The notes beneath the pieces were generated by a model. It did no database searches. It was not told the DNA's origin and was given only the letters and a program-made list of their open reading frames with translations. From contig JASGCW010000003.1 in the NCBI GenBank assembly GCA_030053945.1, positions 1-64,000 on the forward strand: 64,000 bases of DNA, in the 5' to 3' direction. This stretch comes from Limnohabitans sp. Its GTDB lineage: Bacteria; Bacteroidota; Bacteroidia; Flavobacteriales; Flavobacteriaceae. Positions 37,833 to 47,229 of this stretch are shown piece by piece. Within the stretch, counting starts at the first letter, position 1. Every line of letters begins with the position of its first letter. The position numbers were made by a program, and so were the translations under genes.

Positions 37833-38468
37833 TTATTTGATGAGATGACTACTTTCAATGATTTTTAAAATTGCATTAACTATATATTGAACTCCAATTG
37901 CAATTACAAAAAAGCCCACGATTCTTGAAATAGCTGTAATTCCTGATTGTCCAAGATATTTAACTAAATGATTAGCGCTGTTTAAAATTAAGAATATTGT
38001 TAAAGCTACTGCAAAAATCGCACCTATGGCTAAACTAATATCAATCCAGTTATGATGTTCTTGACGGAAAGCAATTAAAATTGAAATTGATCCTGGTCCA
38101 GCGAGAATAGGCATTGCTAAAGGAGTTAGTGCAATTGTATGCTTTTGTTGTGCTTCATCTTCAATTTTTTTATTGATTCCCTTTCTCTTTTTTACCTCAC
38201 CTGATAGTAGCCCAAATCCAGAATTAACAATTGTTATTCCTCCAGCAATACGAAGCGCTTCAAGATTAATACCAAAAAAACGTAACACATATTCACCTGC
38301 AAAATAGGAAACAATCATTATGATGAATACATTTATTGAAGTCCATTTTGATGTTTTTGTTAATTCTTCACGAGTATATCCATTTGTTAACCCTACAAAG
38401 ACAGGAATAGCCCCTATAGGATTCAAGACTGAAAAAAGTGCTGCAAAAATGTAAAAGAATAAATCCAT
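37833..38468 (-). CDS. MarC/UPF0056 family membrane protein
   Basis: A 211-residue inner-membrane protein with six helices. It has the family blocks FSVLNPIGAIPVFVGLT, ALRIAGGITIVNSGFGLL, and TPLAMPILAGPGSISILIAF, the second inverted-repeat half. MarC proteins were once linked to antibiotic resistance, but that was withdrawn and their function is not known. Single gene, convergent with ctlX, 52 bp after the patatin gene in the same direction. Confidence 0.92.
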   Translation of the reverse strand: MDLFFYIFAALFSVLNPIGAIPVFVGLTNGYTREELTKTSKWTSINVFIIMIVSYFAGEYVLRFFGINLEALRIAGGITIVNSGFGLLSGEVKKRKGINKKIEDEAQQKHTIALTPLAMPILAGPGSISILIAFRQEHHNWIDISLAIGAIFAVALTIFLILNSANHLVKYLGQSGITAISRIVGFFVIAIGVQYIVNAILKIIESSHLIK

Positions 38469-38520
38469 TGTTTTTTTATAAAAGTAAACTTTAAGTTAGA
38501 TTGAATAGTTTAAGCGAAAG

Positions 38521-40176
38521 TTAAGATTCTTTTTCTAATAATTGGTGTTCATTAAGCTTTTTTAATATACTCTCCGTAGCACTATCGGCAATTTTTTGAT
38601 TCAAGATTACTTTTGCCCCAATCCAAAGTAAAATTTTGGTCAAAAAACTATCTCCTCCTAATTTCATAATAATATATTGAACTCTCTTCTTTATGCTGGA
38701 CTTGTATTCGTTTATGAAATTTACACTAACAGTTGGATAATCTCTTCCGTTAGAAAATTTAGGCATATACATTTTATCTTTTTTTGAAGAAAAAATAGGA
38801 ATAATAGGCAAAAAGTCTCCTTTTTCTCCAACTTTAAATTCATCAAGATTTAAATTTTTATAGCCTTCTTTAAAAATTGGATTGGTTGTGTTAATAGGTA
38901 CAGTGAAATGTTCTCTGAGAAAAATTTCACAATTAGCACGACCTAGAAAATAGTCGTGAGCTCTAAATTCTTTATTTATAAAACCACTAAATCCACTCAA
39001 AGCCCCACAAGCAATTGCGGTGTCGCCTTCTAGTCTATTTCCTGTACTATCATAGCGTACAGGAGCTACAAGATAATTGCTGGCATTATTACTGTCAAGA
39101 CCAGTGATTAAAGTTGTAGGTTTTAACCTAGCTTGATCTATTAGTGCTCCTAATGTGTTAAAAATACTATTGATGATTGTTGTGTTTTCTGAAATAGTTT
39201 TGCTTTCGTCTTCACTATTTGGAAAAGGATCTATGGTTATAATTGTACTTTTGAAAGTGTCAAAAGATTCATAATCTGTTGGGTTATCTTGTTTTGTTTG
39301 ATCTGTTAAAATTTTACGGACATATTCAAAAGGTTCGTTGTTTATAACCCCACCATCAATGTTTTTAGTAACTACAACAGGATCTTTAAAAGGATTGTTA
39401 GCATTGCGAGTAATAGTGTAAAACCAATCTAAATCATTTAAATATTTTTTATCTCTCGAAAAATCTCTCGATTTTAAGAAAATAGGAAATGCTCCAGTGC
39501 CCATTGCGGCATTTTTAACAAGATTTGTATTTGTTTCTTTATGGAAATCTACTGGAATCCACCCATCTTCATTATATGAACTTTTATCATTTTTAGAGAC
39601 TTTAAAGCAGGCATAGTCATTGTGTGAGGTTACAATGTAACTTTCTCCTTTTTTTGTATTTGAGCGAAAATTTATATTAAAATCCATTCCTCTAAGATTG
39701 GTAAGGGTAACAAAAACCTTTACTTCATCTGCTATAAAAGGACGAAATAAAACTGTTTTTTCGGTTGGAGCTAAAATTTTATTCGCAAGTTTATCTACAA
39801 AATCACTGTTTAAAAGCGAATCGAAAGATTTACTATTATCAGTTTCTAGTAATCTGTTTAGCATTCTGTTTTCTTCCATATCTACCCAGGCATGGTAAAG
39901 TTTATTATGAGTAAACTCATCTAGAATGTTAGCTGTTTTTTGAACAGGGTGCCAATTTTCTTGAAGCATTGAAGCTAAAATTAACCCTGTCATTCCGCCT
40001 GCGGAAGCTCCACCAATAGCAGAAATTTCTATTTGATGTGATGGAGTGTTTTCAGGATCATTTATTTTCCGTTTTTCCCATTCCTGTAAGGCTTCGAGTA
40101 AATAATCAATCACTCCCGCACTATACGCTCCTGCGGATACAGCGCCAGCTAGACAAAGACCTATTTTAAAAGACAT
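38521..40176 (-). CDS. Patatin-like phospholipase
   Basis: A 551-residue protein with an N-terminal patatin domain: oxyanion loop LAGAVSAGAYSAGVIDYL, nucleophile Ser58 in GGASAGG and catalytic Asp274 in DGGVINNEP. Patatins hydrolyse acyl groups of phospholipids. It has no signal peptide, so it is probably cytoplasmic or membrane-associated. The 200 residues after the domain are less conserved and end in a hydrophobic stretch (FLTKILLWIGAKVIL, about 520-534) that could touch the membrane. Divergent from the CoA-binding protein gene. Confidence 0.9.
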   Translation of the reverse strand: MSFKIGLCLAGAVSAGAYSAGVIDYLLEALQEWEKRKINDPENTPSHQIEISAIGGASAGGMTGLILASMLQENWHPVQKTANILDEFTHNKLYHAWVDMEENRMLNRLLETDNSKSFDSLLNSDFVDKLANKILAPTEKTVLFRPFIADEVKVFVTLTNLRGMDFNINFRSNTKKGESYIVTSHNDYACFKVSKNDKSSYNEDGWIPVDFHKETNTNLVKNAAMGTGAFPIFLKSRDFSRDKKYLNDLDWFYTITRNANNPFKDPVVVTKNIDGGVINNEPFEYVRKILTDQTKQDNPTDYESFDTFKSTIITIDPFPNSEDESKTISENTTIINSIFNTLGALIDQARLKPTTLITGLDSNNASNYLVAPVRYDSTGNRLEGDTAIACGALSGFSGFINKEFRAHDYFLGRANCEIFLREHFTVPINTTNPIFKEGYKNLNLDEFKVGEKGDFLPIIPIFSSKKDKMYMPKFSNGRDYPTVSVNFINEYKSSIKKRVQYIIMKLGGDSFLTKILLWIGAKVILNQKIADSATESILKKLNEHQLLEKES

Positions 40177-40241
40177 AGTTTTAATTTTAGTTTATTTGAT
40201 TGTTTAAAATTAGTATTTTTATGTTTTATAAATTTTTTAAG

Positions 40242-40598
40242 ATGAAAACTTTAGTCATTGGCGCATTTTCAAATCCAGAAAGATATTCATTTATTGCAAT
40301 TAATAGATTATTACAACATAATCACGATGTCGTGGCTATTGGATTAAAATCTGAATTAGTTCTAGGAATAGAAATTCAAACTGGATTTCCACATTTTGAT
40401 GCAATTCATACTATTACATTGTATTTAAATGCTCAACGTCAAAAGGCTTATTATGATTATATAATTTCTTTAAACCCCAAGAGGGTAATTTTTAATCCAG
40501 GAACCGAAAATCCAGAATTCTACGAATTGCTTAAACAAAATCATATTGAGTTTGAAGAGGCTTGCACATTAGTTTTGTTAGGTACGAATCAGTATTAA
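40242..40598 (+). CDS. CoA-binding domain protein
   Basis: A 118-residue Rossmann-type protein reading MKTLVIGAFSNPERYSFIAI with IISLNPKRVIFNPGTENPEF and EEACTLVLL, matching the small CoA_binding_2 family (YccU-like). Binding of CoA is a family property; its biological role is unknown. I use the ATG at 40242, as the frame before it (from a TTG at 40200) encodes no conserved sequence. Its 3' end overlaps that of the convergent symporter gene by 4 bp. Confidence 0.85.
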   Translation: MKTLVIGAFSNPERYSFIAINRLLQHNHDVVAIGLKSELVLGIEIQTGFPHFDAIHTITLYLNAQRQKAYYDYIISLNPKRVIFNPGTENPEFYELLKQNHIEFEEACTLVLLGTNQY

Positions 40599-42091
40599 AA
40601 CTTTGTTTGTCCAGTAGCTGATTTACTAATAAATAACAAACCTATAAAAGTTATTAACCCGTTAATGATAATTAGTTCTTCTGCAATAACGTATCCATTA
40701 AACCAATCTGCTGAATGAGCGGATAAAAAATAACAGATAGCGGGGGAAATTAGACAAATAAAAGGGACTAGTTTATCATTAACAGTTTTAGTTTTCATAA
40801 ATAATCCAAATGCATATAATCCCAAAAGTGGTCCATATGTATAAGAGGCTATTTTAAAAATCATTTTTACTACTGAAGCATCGTTAATAGCGTTGAAAAT
40901 TACAATAACCAAAAACATTAAGAAAGAAAAACCGATATGAACCCAATGTCTTGTTTTAACAATGTTTGGGTTGTCTATGTTTTGCTTTTTTTCCATTTCT
41001 AAGAAATCTACACAAAAAGAAGTTGTTAAAGCCGTTAAAGCCGAATCTGTTGTGGCAAAAGTAGCTGCTGTTAATCCTAATAAAAATACAATGGCAGGAA
41101 TTAGTCCTAATGATTTTAAGGCAATCTCAGGAAATAAAAAATCGGTTCTGGCAACATTATCTACCATCGGGGTTGATATTCCGTTTTTCTCAGCAAACAT
41201 ATATAATAAGGCTCCAACACTCAAAAAGAAAATATTGATGATAACAAATATTCCAGTAAAAGTGAACATGTTTTTTTGAGCATCTTTAATGTTAGCACAA
41301 CTCAAATTCTTTTGCATAAGATCTTGGTCAAGTCCAACAACTGCTATAGTAACAAAAATTCCTCCAAGGATTTGTTTCCAAAAATAATTTCCTTTCATAA
41401 AATCTTCGAAGAAGAAAACTTTTGAATATTGACTTGTTTTTACTTTTTCAATTGCTTGAATAATACTCAAATCCAAACTCTGGCAAATAAAATAAATCGT
41501 CAGAAAAACTGAGGTGACTAAAAAGAAAGTTTGTAAGGTATCGGTAATGATTATCGTTTTTAAACCTCCTTTGTAAGTGTAGGCAAATATTAGAAGTAAC
41601 GATAAGAAAACAGTAACAGTAAATGGAATTCCATAATAATCGAAAACATAACGTTGAAGTACAATAACAACTAAATAAAGTCTAAATGCAGAGCCAATTG
41701 TACGGCTAATTAAAAATATACTGGCTGCGGTTTTGTAACTAATTTTGCCTAATCGCTGCTCGATATAACCATAAATAGAAGTCAAATTCATACGGTAATA
41801 CAGTGGAAGTAAAACCGTAGCAACAATAATAAAACCAATCGCATTACCTAGTACAAACTGAAAATATTTGAATTGTAAATCTGGATTTCCAACTTCTCCA
41901 GGAACTGAAATAAACGTAACCCCTGATAATGCTGTTCCTATCATTCCAAAAGCAACTAAATACCATTTTGAATTTTTATTAGCTTTAAAAAAAGCATCAT
42001 TTCCACTATTGTTTTTACTTATAATGTGCGAAATGAAAAATAAAATTCCGAAATAAATGATGATTAGAGTTAAAATTGCAAAAGGGGTCAT
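40595..42091 (-). CDS. Sodium:solute symporter family protein
   Basis: A 498-residue inner-membrane transporter of the SSS family with about 13 helices. It shows the family traits GTALSGVTFISVPGEVGNP in helix 2, the YTYKGGLKTIIITDTLQ block and GLTAATFATTDSALTALTTS in helix 9. These proteins take up sugars, amino acids, sialic acid or vitamins with sodium; the substrate cannot be told from the sequence. Single gene, divergent from recR. Confidence 0.93.
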   Translation of the reverse strand: MTPFAILTLIIIYFGILFFISHIISKNNSGNDAFFKANKNSKWYLVAFGMIGTALSGVTFISVPGEVGNPDLQFKYFQFVLGNAIGFIIVATVLLPLYYRMNLTSIYGYIEQRLGKISYKTAASIFLISRTIGSAFRLYLVVIVLQRYVFDYYGIPFTVTVFLSLLLIFAYTYKGGLKTIIITDTLQTFFLVTSVFLTIYFICQSLDLSIIQAIEKVKTSQYSKVFFFEDFMKGNYFWKQILGGIFVTIAVVGLDQDLMQKNLSCANIKDAQKNMFTFTGIFVIINIFFLSVGALLYMFAEKNGISTPMVDNVARTDFLFPEIALKSLGLIPAIVFLLGLTAATFATTDSALTALTTSFCVDFLEMEKKQNIDNPNIVKTRHWVHIGFSFLMFLVIVIFNAINDASVVKMIFKIASYTYGPLLGLYAFGLFMKTKTVNDKLVPFICLISPAICYFLSAHSADWFNGYVIAEELIIINGLITFIGLLFISKSATGQTKF

Positions 42092-42300
42092 TGAGTTTTG
42101 TTTTAGTTTGTGCCAAATTATAAAAAAGTTAGAAGTTATAAGCTAGAAGTTGCAAGTTTTTTCAATTTTTATAATAGTTGTTGTAATTGAAATTTAAAAT
42201 TGAGCTTGAAATTGAAATTTGAGGTTTGAGATTGAAATTGAGCTTGTAATTTGTAATTTGAATTTGAAATTGTAATTTGTCTTTTGTTATTTTTGCACTT
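42092..42300. other. Spacer with degenerate TTGAAATT-type repeats
   Basis: 209 bp between the symporter gene and recR. From 42184 to 42280 it is built of repeated words: ATTGAAATT three times (42186, 42211, 42231) and TTGAGCTTG twice (42200, 42238), grading into TTTGAA/AATTTG units that run into the recR promoter. Confidence 0.7.
42264..42295 (+). promoter_or_regulatory. Promoter of recR
   Basis: TTG (42264-42266), a 21-bp spacer and TATTTTTG (42288-42295), then CACTT and the recR ATG at 42301. Transcription would begin at or next to the start codon. Confidence 0.65.
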
Positions 42301-42921
42301 ATGGATTTCTCTTCAAAATTATTAGAAAAAGCAGTTGGTGAAATGTCTCAATTGCCAGGAATTGGTAAGCGTACCGCATTGCGTTTAGTGCTTCATTTGT
42401 TGAAGCAACCTGAGGAACAAACTAAATATTTGACTGAAGCATTGTCTAAAATGCGTGAAGAGATTAAGTTTTGTAAAAGTTGTCATAATATTTCAGATGT
42501 AGAGATATGTGAAATTTGCATAAATACAAATAGAAATCATCAAATAATATGTGTAGTTGAGGATGTTCGTGATGTAATGGCTATTGAAAATACGGGACAG
42601 TATCGAGGTGTTTATCACGTGCTTGGAGGGAAAATATCCCCTATTGACGGAATTGGACCAAGTCAGTTAAATATTACTTCTTTGGTCAATAAAGTTAAAA
42701 ATGGAGATGTCTTAGAGTTGATTTTTGCTTTGAGCCCAACGATGGAAGGCGATACAACTAATTTTTATATTTATAAACAAGTTAAAGAAACTGGTGTTTT
42801 GACTTCTTCAATTGCAAGAGGAATTTCAGTAGGAGATGAATTGGAATATGCAGATGAAGTTACATTAGGAAGAAGTATTGTGAATAGAATTCCATTCGAA
42901 AATTCATTGAAAAATTTTTAA
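42301..42921 (+). CDS. recR: Recombination protein RecR
   Basis: RecR works with RecO (and RecF) to load RecA on gapped DNA. The 206-residue protein has the helix-hairpin-helix region [20 protein letters not shown], the four-cysteine zinc finger CKSCHN...CEIC, the Toprim domain ([20 protein letters not shown]) and the Walker-like end of the family. The ATG at 42301 gives the usual [12 protein letters not shown] start; a TTG 24 bases upstream would lie inside the promoter. Confidence 0.96.
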   Translation: MDFSSKLLEKAVGEMSQLPGIGKRTALRLVLHLLKQPEEQTKYLTEALSKMREEIKFCKSCHNISDVEICEICINTNRNHQIICVVEDVRDVMAIENTGQYRGVYHVLGGKISPIDGIGPSQLNITSLVNKVKNGDVLELIFALSPTMEGDTTNFYIYKQVKETGVLTSSIARGISVGDELEYADEVTLGRSIVNRIPFENSLKNF

Positions 42922-42965
42922 TCAATTATTGTTTATCACAATTTTCTTTTTAGGAAATGAAAAAC

Positions 42966-42973
42966 TATATTTG
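42966..42973 (+). promoter_or_regulatory. -7 element for the polysaccharide locus
   Basis: TATATTTG fits TAnnTTTG and lies 19 bp before the ATG at 42993, so it favours that start for the Wza-type gene. No TTG is found 17-23 bp upstream, so the promoter may be weak or activator-dependent. Confidence 0.45.
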
Positions 42974-42992
42974 TTTCCCAAAATTGTCCCTA

Positions 42993-43784
42993 ATGAAGAA
43001 AAAAATATATGTTTTTAGCCTATTTTCATTTCTTTTTTTGATTACTTCTTGTATTTCAAACAAAGACTTAGTGTACCTGCAGCAAAAAAACACTTCATCA
43101 AATCAAAATGAACTTAATCAGGATTTTAATAAGCCATATAGAGTTCAAACGAGTGATATTATCAGTATAAGAATAAAGGCTCTTGATCAAAAATTAGTGG
43201 ATATGTTTAATCCAAGTGTTTCAAATTCTCAAGTAACATCACAAGAAACTTTATATTTTGACGGATTTACAGTAAATGACCATGGTATTATTCGTGTACC
43301 TGTGTTGGGCGAAGTGTCAGTTATTGGGTTAACACTAGATGAAATTAGATTGAAAATAGAGAAACAACTATTGGACGATTACTTTAAAAAAGAAGCTGAT
43401 CTTTTTGTGAGTGTGAAGTTGGCAGGATTGCGCTACACTATAAATGGTGAAGTTACAAGTCCAGGATCAAGAATTCTTTTCTTAGATAAAGCCACAATAC
43501 TTGATGCTATATCTAACAGTGGAGATATAACTATGGTAGGTAATAGAAAAGAGGTTTTGATTGTTAGAAAAAACCCTGCTGGAACAGAAATGCATACAGT
43601 AGATTTGACAGATGTAAATGTGATGAAATCGCCGTATTTTTATTTACAGCCTAACGATTTTATTTATGTAAAACCACTTAAACAAAAATCTTGGGGTGTA
43701 GGAACAAACGGAATACAAACTTTTACAACCTTATTTGGGGCTTTTTCGTTAATACTAACAACATTTTTATTGATTAAAAAATAA
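42993..43784 (+). CDS. Wza-type polysaccharide export outer-membrane lipoprotein
   Basis: Such proteins form the outer-membrane channel through which capsule or exopolysaccharide leaves the cell. The 263-residue protein has a lipobox ending at Cys20 (FLITSC), the polysaccharide-export domain (PYRVQTSDIISIRIKALDQ), SLBB-like beta-grasp (LAGLRYTINGEVTSPGSRIL) and a single C-terminal membrane segment (FTTLFGAFSLILTTFLLIKK). An ATG at 42957 is in frame but precedes the -7 element. The Wzc-type gene follows after 5 bp. Confidence 0.93.
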   Translation: MKKKIYVFSLFSFLFLITSCISNKDLVYLQQKNTSSNQNELNQDFNKPYRVQTSDIISIRIKALDQKLVDMFNPSVSNSQVTSQETLYFDGFTVNDHGIIRVPVLGEVSVIGLTLDEIRLKIEKQLLDDYFKKEADLFVSVKLAGLRYTINGEVTSPGSRILFLDKATILDAISNSGDITMVGNRKEVLIVRKNPAGTEMHTVDLTDVNVMKSPYFYLQPNDFIYVKPLKQKSWGVGTNGIQTFTTLFGAFSLILTTFLLIKK

Positions 43785-43789
43785 AGCCA

Positions 43790-46261
43790 ATGTTAGATTC
43801 TAAAGATTTTAATTTTTTTGAAGCTCAAAATAATTTTGATTTCAAATCGTTTTTTACCAAGATTCTAGGACATTGGGCTTGGTTTCTTGTGAGTTTGATT
43901 ATAGCATTTACTATAGCATATCAGATCAATGTTAGGAAGCAAAAAATATATGGTATATCTACAACTATAGCCTACAAAGAAGAAAATAATCCCTTTTTTA
44001 CATCCAATACAAGTTTGATTTTTAATTGGGGCGGTACTTCAGATCAGGTTCAGACTTTGATGACTACTATAAAGTCAAGATCACACAATGAAGAAGTTGT
44101 TAAGGATTTGAAATTTTATATTGAATATTTACGACAAGGAAAATATAATATAGAAGATGCTTATGGAGAAGTACCATTTGTTATAAAACCTAATGTTAAT
44201 TTTCCTCAAATTGAAGGGCAAATTTTAAATATCAAATTTCTTTCTCCAACCATTTATGAACTTTCCGCTAATTTTGAAGCAAATTCAGTTCAATTGTTTA
44301 ATTATACTACCGAAGAGACTTCCAAATCAAATGTTTATGTTGGTGAGTTTAAAAAGAAGTTTAAAGTAGGTGAGCAAGTTTCTTTGCCTTTTTTACATTG
44401 GAAATTGGAACTTACGAGTAACCCTGGATATTATGTAGGCTCGACCCATATGGTTAGATTTGAAAATTTTAATGGTGCTGTTAGTAAATATAAAAATCTT
44501 GAGATTGACAATGATATTAAAGCTGGTGCGATTTTAGAACTGCAAATGCAAGGAACTAATAAAGCCAGAATGGTTGATTATCTTAATGGAACCGTAAATT
44601 ATTTAATAAAAAAACAGCTGCAGGCCAAAAATCAATTTGCTACAAATACAATCAATTTCATAGATAGTACTTTGGTTGCAATGGAAAAGCAATTAAAGAA
44701 CACTGAGGATGAATTAAAAAATTTCAGTAGAGGAAAAAATATTTATGAAGTTGAAATGGGAGGCGAGAAGTTGACTGAAAAAATTTCCGATTTTGATTTG
44801 CAAAGAGATGAGATTTCAAGAAAGTTGGATTATTATAATAACTTGCAATCTTATTTAGTCAACAACGGAGATTTTTCAAAATTACCAGCTCCATCTGTTG
44901 CAGGTATAGAAGATCCAAATATTATTTCTAATGTTACAAAATTAACCAACCTTTCGGCAGAAAGATCAGAATTGTCATATACATTGAAAAATGATAAGAA
45001 ATTCAAAGATTTTGATGCTCAGATGGAAGCCTTGCGAAAAGTTTTGCTTGAAAATATTTCATCTGCCAAGAGGTCAATTACTAGAGATTTAGGTACGGTA
45101 AATTCAAAAATTGCTGTTGCTGAATCTAGTATTAGAAAATTACCCGAACAGCAGCAGGAATTACTGAAGATAAACAGAAAATATGATTTAAATAAAAGCG
45201 TTTATAATAATTTTCTTGAAAAAAGAAGTGAAGCAGATATAGTTAGAGCGGCTAATTTATCAGATATTCAGTTTGTGGATCCAGCAAAAGATACAGGAGG
45301 AGGTTTGTTAGGACCTAAGACAAATGTGAATTATGTGCTTGCTTTGTTTTTAGGAATCTTAATTCCTTTAGTATTAGTATTTGCTGTAACTATAATTGAT
45401 AGTACTATCAAGAATACAGATGATATTGATAAAATGACCAAAATTCCTATTTTGGGAGTAGTTGGTAAAAAAGGACCTAAAAGTAATTTGGCAGTTTTTG
45501 AAAAGCCAAAATCTGCACTTTCTGAAAGTTTTAGAGCTATAAGATCATCACTTCAATTTATATATAAAAAGAAAGAAATTGAAGGAGCTAAGACATTAAT
45601 GTTAACTTCATCTATTAGTGGAGAAGGGAAAACTTTTTGTTCAATTAATATCGCCACAGTTTTTGCATTGAGTGAAAAGAGAACCGTTATAGTTGGTTTG
45701 GATTTGCGTAAACCAAAAATTTTTCAAGATTTTAATGTAGATAATACTGTTGGTGTTGTAAATTATTTAATTGGTCAAAAAACTCTTGATGATGTAATTG
45801 TAAAAACAAACATTCCATATCTGGATTTAATTTCTTCAGGACCTATACCCCCTAATCCTGCCGAACTTATTATGAGTGAAGCAATGCGTAATATGATAGA
45901 TGAGTTGAAAGAAAAATACGATTACATTATTTTGGATACACCACCGGTAGGTTTAGTTGCTGATGCATTAGAACTAACCCCTTATTGTGACGCCACAATC
46001 TATGTGGTTAGACAAAATGTAACAAAACGTGAAATGTTAGCATTAGTTAATAATAAACATAAGAGAGGAGAGCTAAGTAATATTAGTATTTTGCTAAATG
46101 GATTTGAAAACAAGGCTAAATACGGATATGGTTACGGATATGGTTACGGATATGGATATGGAAATTATAGTAATGGTTATCATGAAGTTGATGATTCAGG
46201 AATGACACTAGGAACATATTTAAAAGATACTTTAAAAAAGATATTTAATGGAAGAAAATAA
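43790..46261 (+). CDS. Wzc-type chain-length regulator and tyrosine autokinase
   Basis: The protein would control chain length and couple polymerisation to export in the inner membrane. Its 823 residues comprise an N-terminal membrane helix (about 24-45), a Wzz/GNVR periplasmic part with coiled coil (about 285-480), a second helix (about 517-540) and a cytosolic BY-kinase domain. The kinase has Walker A SSISGEGKTF (about 606), Walker A' VVGLDLRKPK (about 632) and Walker B YIILDTPP (about 712). The tail has seven Tyr-Gly pairs (778-791) plus two more tyrosines, the likely autophosphorylation cluster. It overlaps the next gene by 14 bp. Confidence 0.95.
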   Translation: MLDSKDFNFFEAQNNFDFKSFFTKILGHWAWFLVSLIIAFTIAYQINVRKQKIYGISTTIAYKEENNPFFTSNTSLIFNWGGTSDQVQTLMTTIKSRSHNEEVVKDLKFYIEYLRQGKYNIEDAYGEVPFVIKPNVNFPQIEGQILNIKFLSPTIYELSANFEANSVQLFNYTTEETSKSNVYVGEFKKKFKVGEQVSLPFLHWKLELTSNPGYYVGSTHMVRFENFNGAVSKYKNLEIDNDIKAGAILELQMQGTNKARMVDYLNGTVNYLIKKQLQAKNQFATNTINFIDSTLVAMEKQLKNTEDELKNFSRGKNIYEVEMGGEKLTEKISDFDLQRDEISRKLDYYNNLQSYLVNNGDFSKLPAPSVAGIEDPNIISNVTKLTNLSAERSELSYTLKNDKKFKDFDAQMEALRKVLLENISSAKRSITRDLGTVNSKIAVAESSIRKLPEQQQELLKINRKYDLNKSVYNNFLEKRSEADIVRAANLSDIQFVDPAKDTGGGLLGPKTNVNYVLALFLGILIPLVLVFAVTIIDSTIKNTDDIDKMTKIPILGVVGKKGPKSNLAVFEKPKSALSESFRAIRSSLQFIYKKKEIEGAKTLMLTSSISGEGKTFCSINIATVFALSEKRTVIVGLDLRKPKIFQDFNVDNTVGVVNYLIGQKTLDDVIVKTNIPYLDLISSGPIPPNPAELIMSEAMRNMIDELKEKYDYIILDTPPVGLVADALELTPYCDATIYVVRQNVTKREMLALVNNKHKRGELSNISILLNGFENKAKYGYGYGYGYGYGYGNYSNGYHEVDDSGMTLGTYLKDTLKKIFNGRK
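46121..46162 (+). repeat. 12-bp tandem repeat encoding the Tyr-Gly tail
   Basis: TACGGATATGGT occurs twice exactly (46121-46144), then TACGGATATGGA and TATGGA. Each 12-bp unit keeps the reading frame and encodes Tyr-Gly-Tyr-Gly. Confidence 0.9.
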
Positions 46262-47225
46262 CAAAATACTTATTACTGGAGGAGCTGGATTTATTGGCTC
46301 AAATTTATGTGAGTATTTTTTAACAAAAGGATTTAATGTAACTTGTTTAGATAATTTTGCCACTGGACATAGAAAGAATATTGAGAACTTGTTGCCAAAT
46401 TCTAATTTCCGATTGATTGAAGGGGATATTAGAAATTATGAAACTTGTTTAGATGCTGTACAAGGTGTAAAATATGTTTTACATCAAGCAGCTCTTGGTT
46501 CTGTACCTAGATCAATAAAAGACCCATTAACTTCAAATGAGGTAAATGTATCTGGATTTTTAAATATGCTTTATGCTTCTAAAGAAGCTGGAGTGAAACG
46601 CTTTGTTTATGCTGCAAGTTCATCCACTTATGGAGATTCTGAGTCTTTACCAAAGGTAGAAGATAAAATAGGGAAACCACTTTCACCTTATGCAATTACA
46701 AAGTATGTAAATGAATTATATGCTGAAATTTTCGGAAAAACATATGGTATAGAAACCATAGGATTAAGATATTTTAATGTTTTTGGAAGAAAACAAGATC
46801 CAAATGGTGCTTATGCTGCTGTTATTCCAAAATTTGTAATGCAGTTTATGAAGTATGAGAGTCCTGTGATTAATGGAGATGGTAATTTTTCAAGAGATTT
46901 TACATATATTGACAATGTGATTCAAATGAATGAATTAGCGATGTTAACAGATGATAAAGAAGCTATTAATACAGTTTTCAACACTGCTTTTGGAGATAGA
47001 ACAACTTTAAATCAATTAGTGAATATTATTAAAACTGAATTGTCAAAATTTGATTCAAAAATAGCAGATGTAGAGGTAATCTACGGGCCAAATAGAGCTG
47101 GAGACATTCCTCATTCATTAGCAAGTATAGAAAAAGGGAAAAGAATATTAAGTTACAATCCACAATACAACCTTCAACAAGGTTTGCAAGAAGCTATAAA
47201 ATGGTATTGGGAAAATTTAAAGTAA
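46248..47225 (+). CDS. UDP-GlcNAc / UDP-GlcNAcA C4-epimerase (WbpP/TviC type)
   Basis: An extended SDR epimerase that interconverts UDP-N-acetylglucosamine and -galactosamine or their uronic acids. The 325-residue protein has the NAD site TGGAGFIGS (10-18), the AASSSTYGD catalytic serine block (122-130) and Tyr148-x3-Lys152, with [15 protein letters not shown] typical of WbpP/TviC rather than GalE. The next gene is the matching WbpO/TviB-type dehydrogenase, which supports the assignment. Its ATG lies inside the end of the kinase gene. Confidence 0.88.
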   Translation: MEENNKILITGGAGFIGSNLCEYFLTKGFNVTCLDNFATGHRKNIENLLPNSNFRLIEGDIRNYETCLDAVQGVKYVLHQAALGSVPRSIKDPLTSNEVNVSGFLNMLYASKEAGVKRFVYAASSSTYGDSESLPKVEDKIGKPLSPYAITKYVNELYAEIFGKTYGIETIGLRYFNVFGRKQDPNGAYAAVIPKFVMQFMKYESPVINGDGNFSRDFTYIDNVIQMNELAMLTDDKEAINTVFNTAFGDRTTLNQLVNIIKTELSKFDSKIADVEVIYGPNRAGDIPHSLASIEKGKRILSYNPQYNLQQGLQEAIKWYWENLK

Positions 47226-47229
47226 AATA

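Noticed and set aside
42277..42300. Upstream TTG start for recR
   Set aside because: It lies inside the promoter, and family members start with the [16 protein letters not shown] sequence at 42301.
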